From contig NZ_LBMJ01000001.1 of NCBI RefSeq assembly GCF_001413925.1, positions 2,892,001-2,956,000 on the forward strand: DNA of 64,000 bases, in the 5' to 3' direction. Positions within the stretch are counted from its first letter, which is position 1. Each line of letters begins with the position of its first letter. The notes beneath the pieces were generated by a model that was not told where the DNA came from, ran no database searches, and saw nothing but the letters and a program-made list of their open reading frames with translations. Position numbers and translations under genes: made by a program. Shown in pieces: positions 62,904-64,000 of this stretch. This DNA comes from Nonlabens sp. YIK11. Lineage in GTDB: Bacteria; Bacteroidota; Bacteroidia; Flavobacteriales; Flavobacteriaceae.

Positions 62904-63073
62904 AAAAAAACCTGCACGAGTTTCGGTTTTGTCTGAACTCCCTAAATAAAGTTTAAAGCTAACTGGCTGATCAAGGATCCGGCTCTAGGCACGGCTTGCT
63001 TTTACAACCACGACTCACTTTTTTTAAAGAATTAAGTGTTGAGTTCACCAAAAAATGAAACAAGTGCAGGTAG
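62904..63073 (-). ncRNA. ssrS: 6S RNA (6S-Flavo type)
   Basis: About 170 bases on the minus strand between zapA and rny. The ends pair (ACCTGCAC at 63071-63064 complementary side with GTGCAGGT at 62917-62910) to form a closing stem, followed by a T-run at 62909-62903, as expected of 6S RNA with a built-in terminator. The zapA-ssrS link is widely conserved. 6S RNA binds RNA polymerase holoenzyme. I did not fold the central bubble. Between closing stem and rny there is no other gene. Confidence 0.75.
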
Positions 63074-63095
63074 TAACTGTTTATTTAAAGAACGT

Positions 63096-63386
63096 TTATG
63101 ACAAGTGTTGATTCAATAATTGTTCCAGTATCTGTAAACGATCCTGGACCTCTTCATTATCATCACTCTTATCAATAGTATGTTGCTCAGATCTTGCTGC
63201 AAACTGCAGCGCACACATGGCAAGGACATCTTGCTTGTCACGCACGGCATAGCTTTGCTCCAGTTGCTTGATCATCGCCTGGATATTTTTTGCTGCCTTG
63301 CGCAAACCTTCTTCTCGAGAAGGGTCAATCGTTAAAGGATAGACTCTATCTGCAATCGATATCTTAATCTTGAGTTTACCTTCCAA
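63096..63386 (-). CDS. zapA: Cell division protein ZapA
   Basis: 96 residues: KLKIKISIADRVYPLTIDPSREEGLRKAAKNIQAMIKQLEQSYAVRDKQDVLAMCALQFA, the ZapA beta strand pair and helix, then a C-terminal coiled coil. Binds and bundles FtsZ. Two bases after the upstream coiled-coil gene. Confidence 0.93.
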   Translation of the reverse strand: MEGKLKIKISIADRVYPLTIDPSREEGLRKAAKNIQAMIKQLEQSYAVRDKQDVLAMCALQFAARSEQHTIDKSDDNEEVQDRLQILEQLLNQHLS

Positions 63387-63387
63387 C

Positions 63388-63675
63388 CTATGCTAATTGT
63401 GCAATACATTGATCTATTTCACGGACCAGTGCATTGATCTTGAGTTTTGTTTTTGTTTTGTAATCATCACTACCTAGCATCGCATTTGCCGTTTTAAGCA
63501 TAACGATCGTCTCATTGCCTTCTTGAATGGCCTCTTGCGCGACCTCTAGCTGCTTTTTAAATCCTTCAATAGACTCTTGTTTAGAATCTAATTTCTTTTT
63601 CAACCTTTGATTTTCAATGATTAAGGCTTTGACCTTAAGCTCTATCTGATCAATGCGGTTTAAAAGGGTGGACAT
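63388..63675 (-). CDS. Coiled-coil protein upstream of zapA
   Basis: 95 residues, nearly all predicted coiled coil (IDQIELKVKALIIENQRLKKKLDSKQESIEGFKKQLEVAQEAI), with a conserved end KTKLKINALVREIDQCIAQLA. Always beside zapA in Flavobacteria as I recall; a ZapB-like partner in division is possible but unproven. Confidence 0.8.
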   Translation of the reverse strand: MSTLLNRIDQIELKVKALIIENQRLKKKLDSKQESIEGFKKQLEVAQEAIQEGNETIVMLKTANAMLGSDDYKTKTKLKINALVREIDQCIAQLA

Positions 63676-63759
63676 TGGGCAAAATTAATGCGGTTCCAAC
63701 AAAATTAACTTTCCACACAGACAAATCAAATATTTATGGAACAAAGTTTGAAAACCTTT

Positions 63760-63789
63760 TTGCGATCAACATTCCTAACCATATATTTA
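63760..63789 (+). promoter_or_regulatory. Promoter of the M23 peptidase gene
   Basis: TTG at 63760-63762, 19-base spacer, TATATTTA at 63782-63789 (one base off TAnnTTTG), 4 bases before the ATG. Confidence 0.45.
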
Positions 63790-63793
63790 GAAG

Positions 63794-64000
63794 ATGCAAA
63801 CAAAATATATCTGTTTCCTGTTACTGGGATTATTTTTAGTTCGCTTTGGCGAAAGCCAAACTACAAAAGAGCTTCCACAGGATTATTTCCATCATCCTCT
63901 GGACATCAAACTTATTCTAAGTGGTACTTTTGGTGAGCTGCGCTCCAACCATTTTCATAGTGGTCTGGATATCAAAACCAATCAGAGAACAGGCGCTAAC
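63794..64000 (+). CDS. M23 family metallopeptidase, partial (5' part)
   Basis: The visible 69 residues start MQTKYICFLLLGLFLVRFGESQ (signal peptide), then DYFHHPLDIKLILSGTFGELRSNHFHSGLDIKT. The GTFGELR-NHFHSGLDI block is the start of a LytM/M23 peptidoglycan endopeptidase with the first zinc His. A diverged palindrome copy lies in the signal peptide codons. The gene runs out of the window. Confidence 0.85.
   Translation, partial: MQTKYICFLLLGLFLVRFGESQTTKELPQDYFHHPLDIKLILSGTFGELRSNHFHSGLDIKTNQRTGAN
63842..63857. repeat. Iterated palindrome copy 26 (two mismatches)
   Basis: CGCTTTGGCGAAAGCC, read RFGES in the signal peptide end; symmetric changes keep most of the pairing. Confidence 0.65.

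Overview
The window is chromosomal DNA of a Bacteroidetes bacterium, almost certainly a marine member of Flavobacteriaceae (a Nonlabens/Dokdonia-like genome is my guess, not proven). Evidence: AT-leaning DNA, promoters of the Bacteroidetes type (TAnnTTTG at -7), a TonB receptor with an N-terminal carboxypeptidase-like domain, many SpII lipoproteins, a Porin_10 protein, Pmp3, DUF5522 and TM2 proteins, a fused E1 alpha/beta 2-oxo acid dehydrogenase, and a zapA - 6S-Flavo RNA - rny arrangement. No rRNA, tRNA, prophage, CRISPR array or classical IS was seen.

Layout. 1-4.2 kb: a probable metal-uptake locus (small CxxC protein, TonB receptor, lipoprotein cut by the window edge) and a lipoprotein. 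4.3-19 kb: housekeeping genes (porin, rnhB, topoisomerase IB, lipB, lysS, hemL) with small envelope proteins. 19-26 kb: a large secreted repeat protein, lipoproteins, a CDF metal transporter, a sulfhydrylase and an OsmC protein. 26.2-29.7 kb: E1 and E2 of a branched-chain-type 2-oxo acid dehydrogenase; a candidate E3 lies at 54.8 kb. 30.2-46.3 kb: a phenylacetate (paa) catabolic region in two minus-strand operons, paaE-A-B-C-D-G-H-I-J and paaZ-(enoyl-CoA hydratase)-paaY, separated by a plus-strand cassette of three secreted paralogues. 47-64 kb: HMG-CoA lyase, trehalose synthesis and GH15, pyrD, lpd, aroQ/xerD, aldo/keto reductase, rny, 6S RNA, zapA and the start of an M23 peptidase.

How genes work together. 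The PaaABCE monooxygenase, PaaD, PaaG, PaaZ, PaaH and PaaJ would convert phenylacetyl-CoA to acetyl-CoA and succinyl-CoA; PaaI and PaaY are accessory. No phenylacetate-CoA ligase (PaaK) and no regulator gene is in the window. An identical operator-like palindrome (ACTAACA-NN-TGTTAGT) stands before paaE, before paaZ and before the E2-E1 operon, so one regulator, probably of the TetR/PaaR type, may control all three.

Most unusual. (i) A 16-bp palindrome, CGCTTTCGCGAAAGCG, occurs 26 times, in genes and between them, at strikingly even spacing of about 2.5 kb. (ii) Three small four-helix-bundle (S23/Avd-like) genes sit between paa genes, each bracketed by low-complexity repeats that read inward from both sides. 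A GIY-YIG nuclease gene in the same region is bracketed by inverted hairpin repeats. All four look like insertion modules that land at gene junctions without breaking genes. (iii) Other REP-like hairpins and 7-bp tandem repeats lie inside essential genes (pyrD, E1, E2, paaH) as in-frame insertions.
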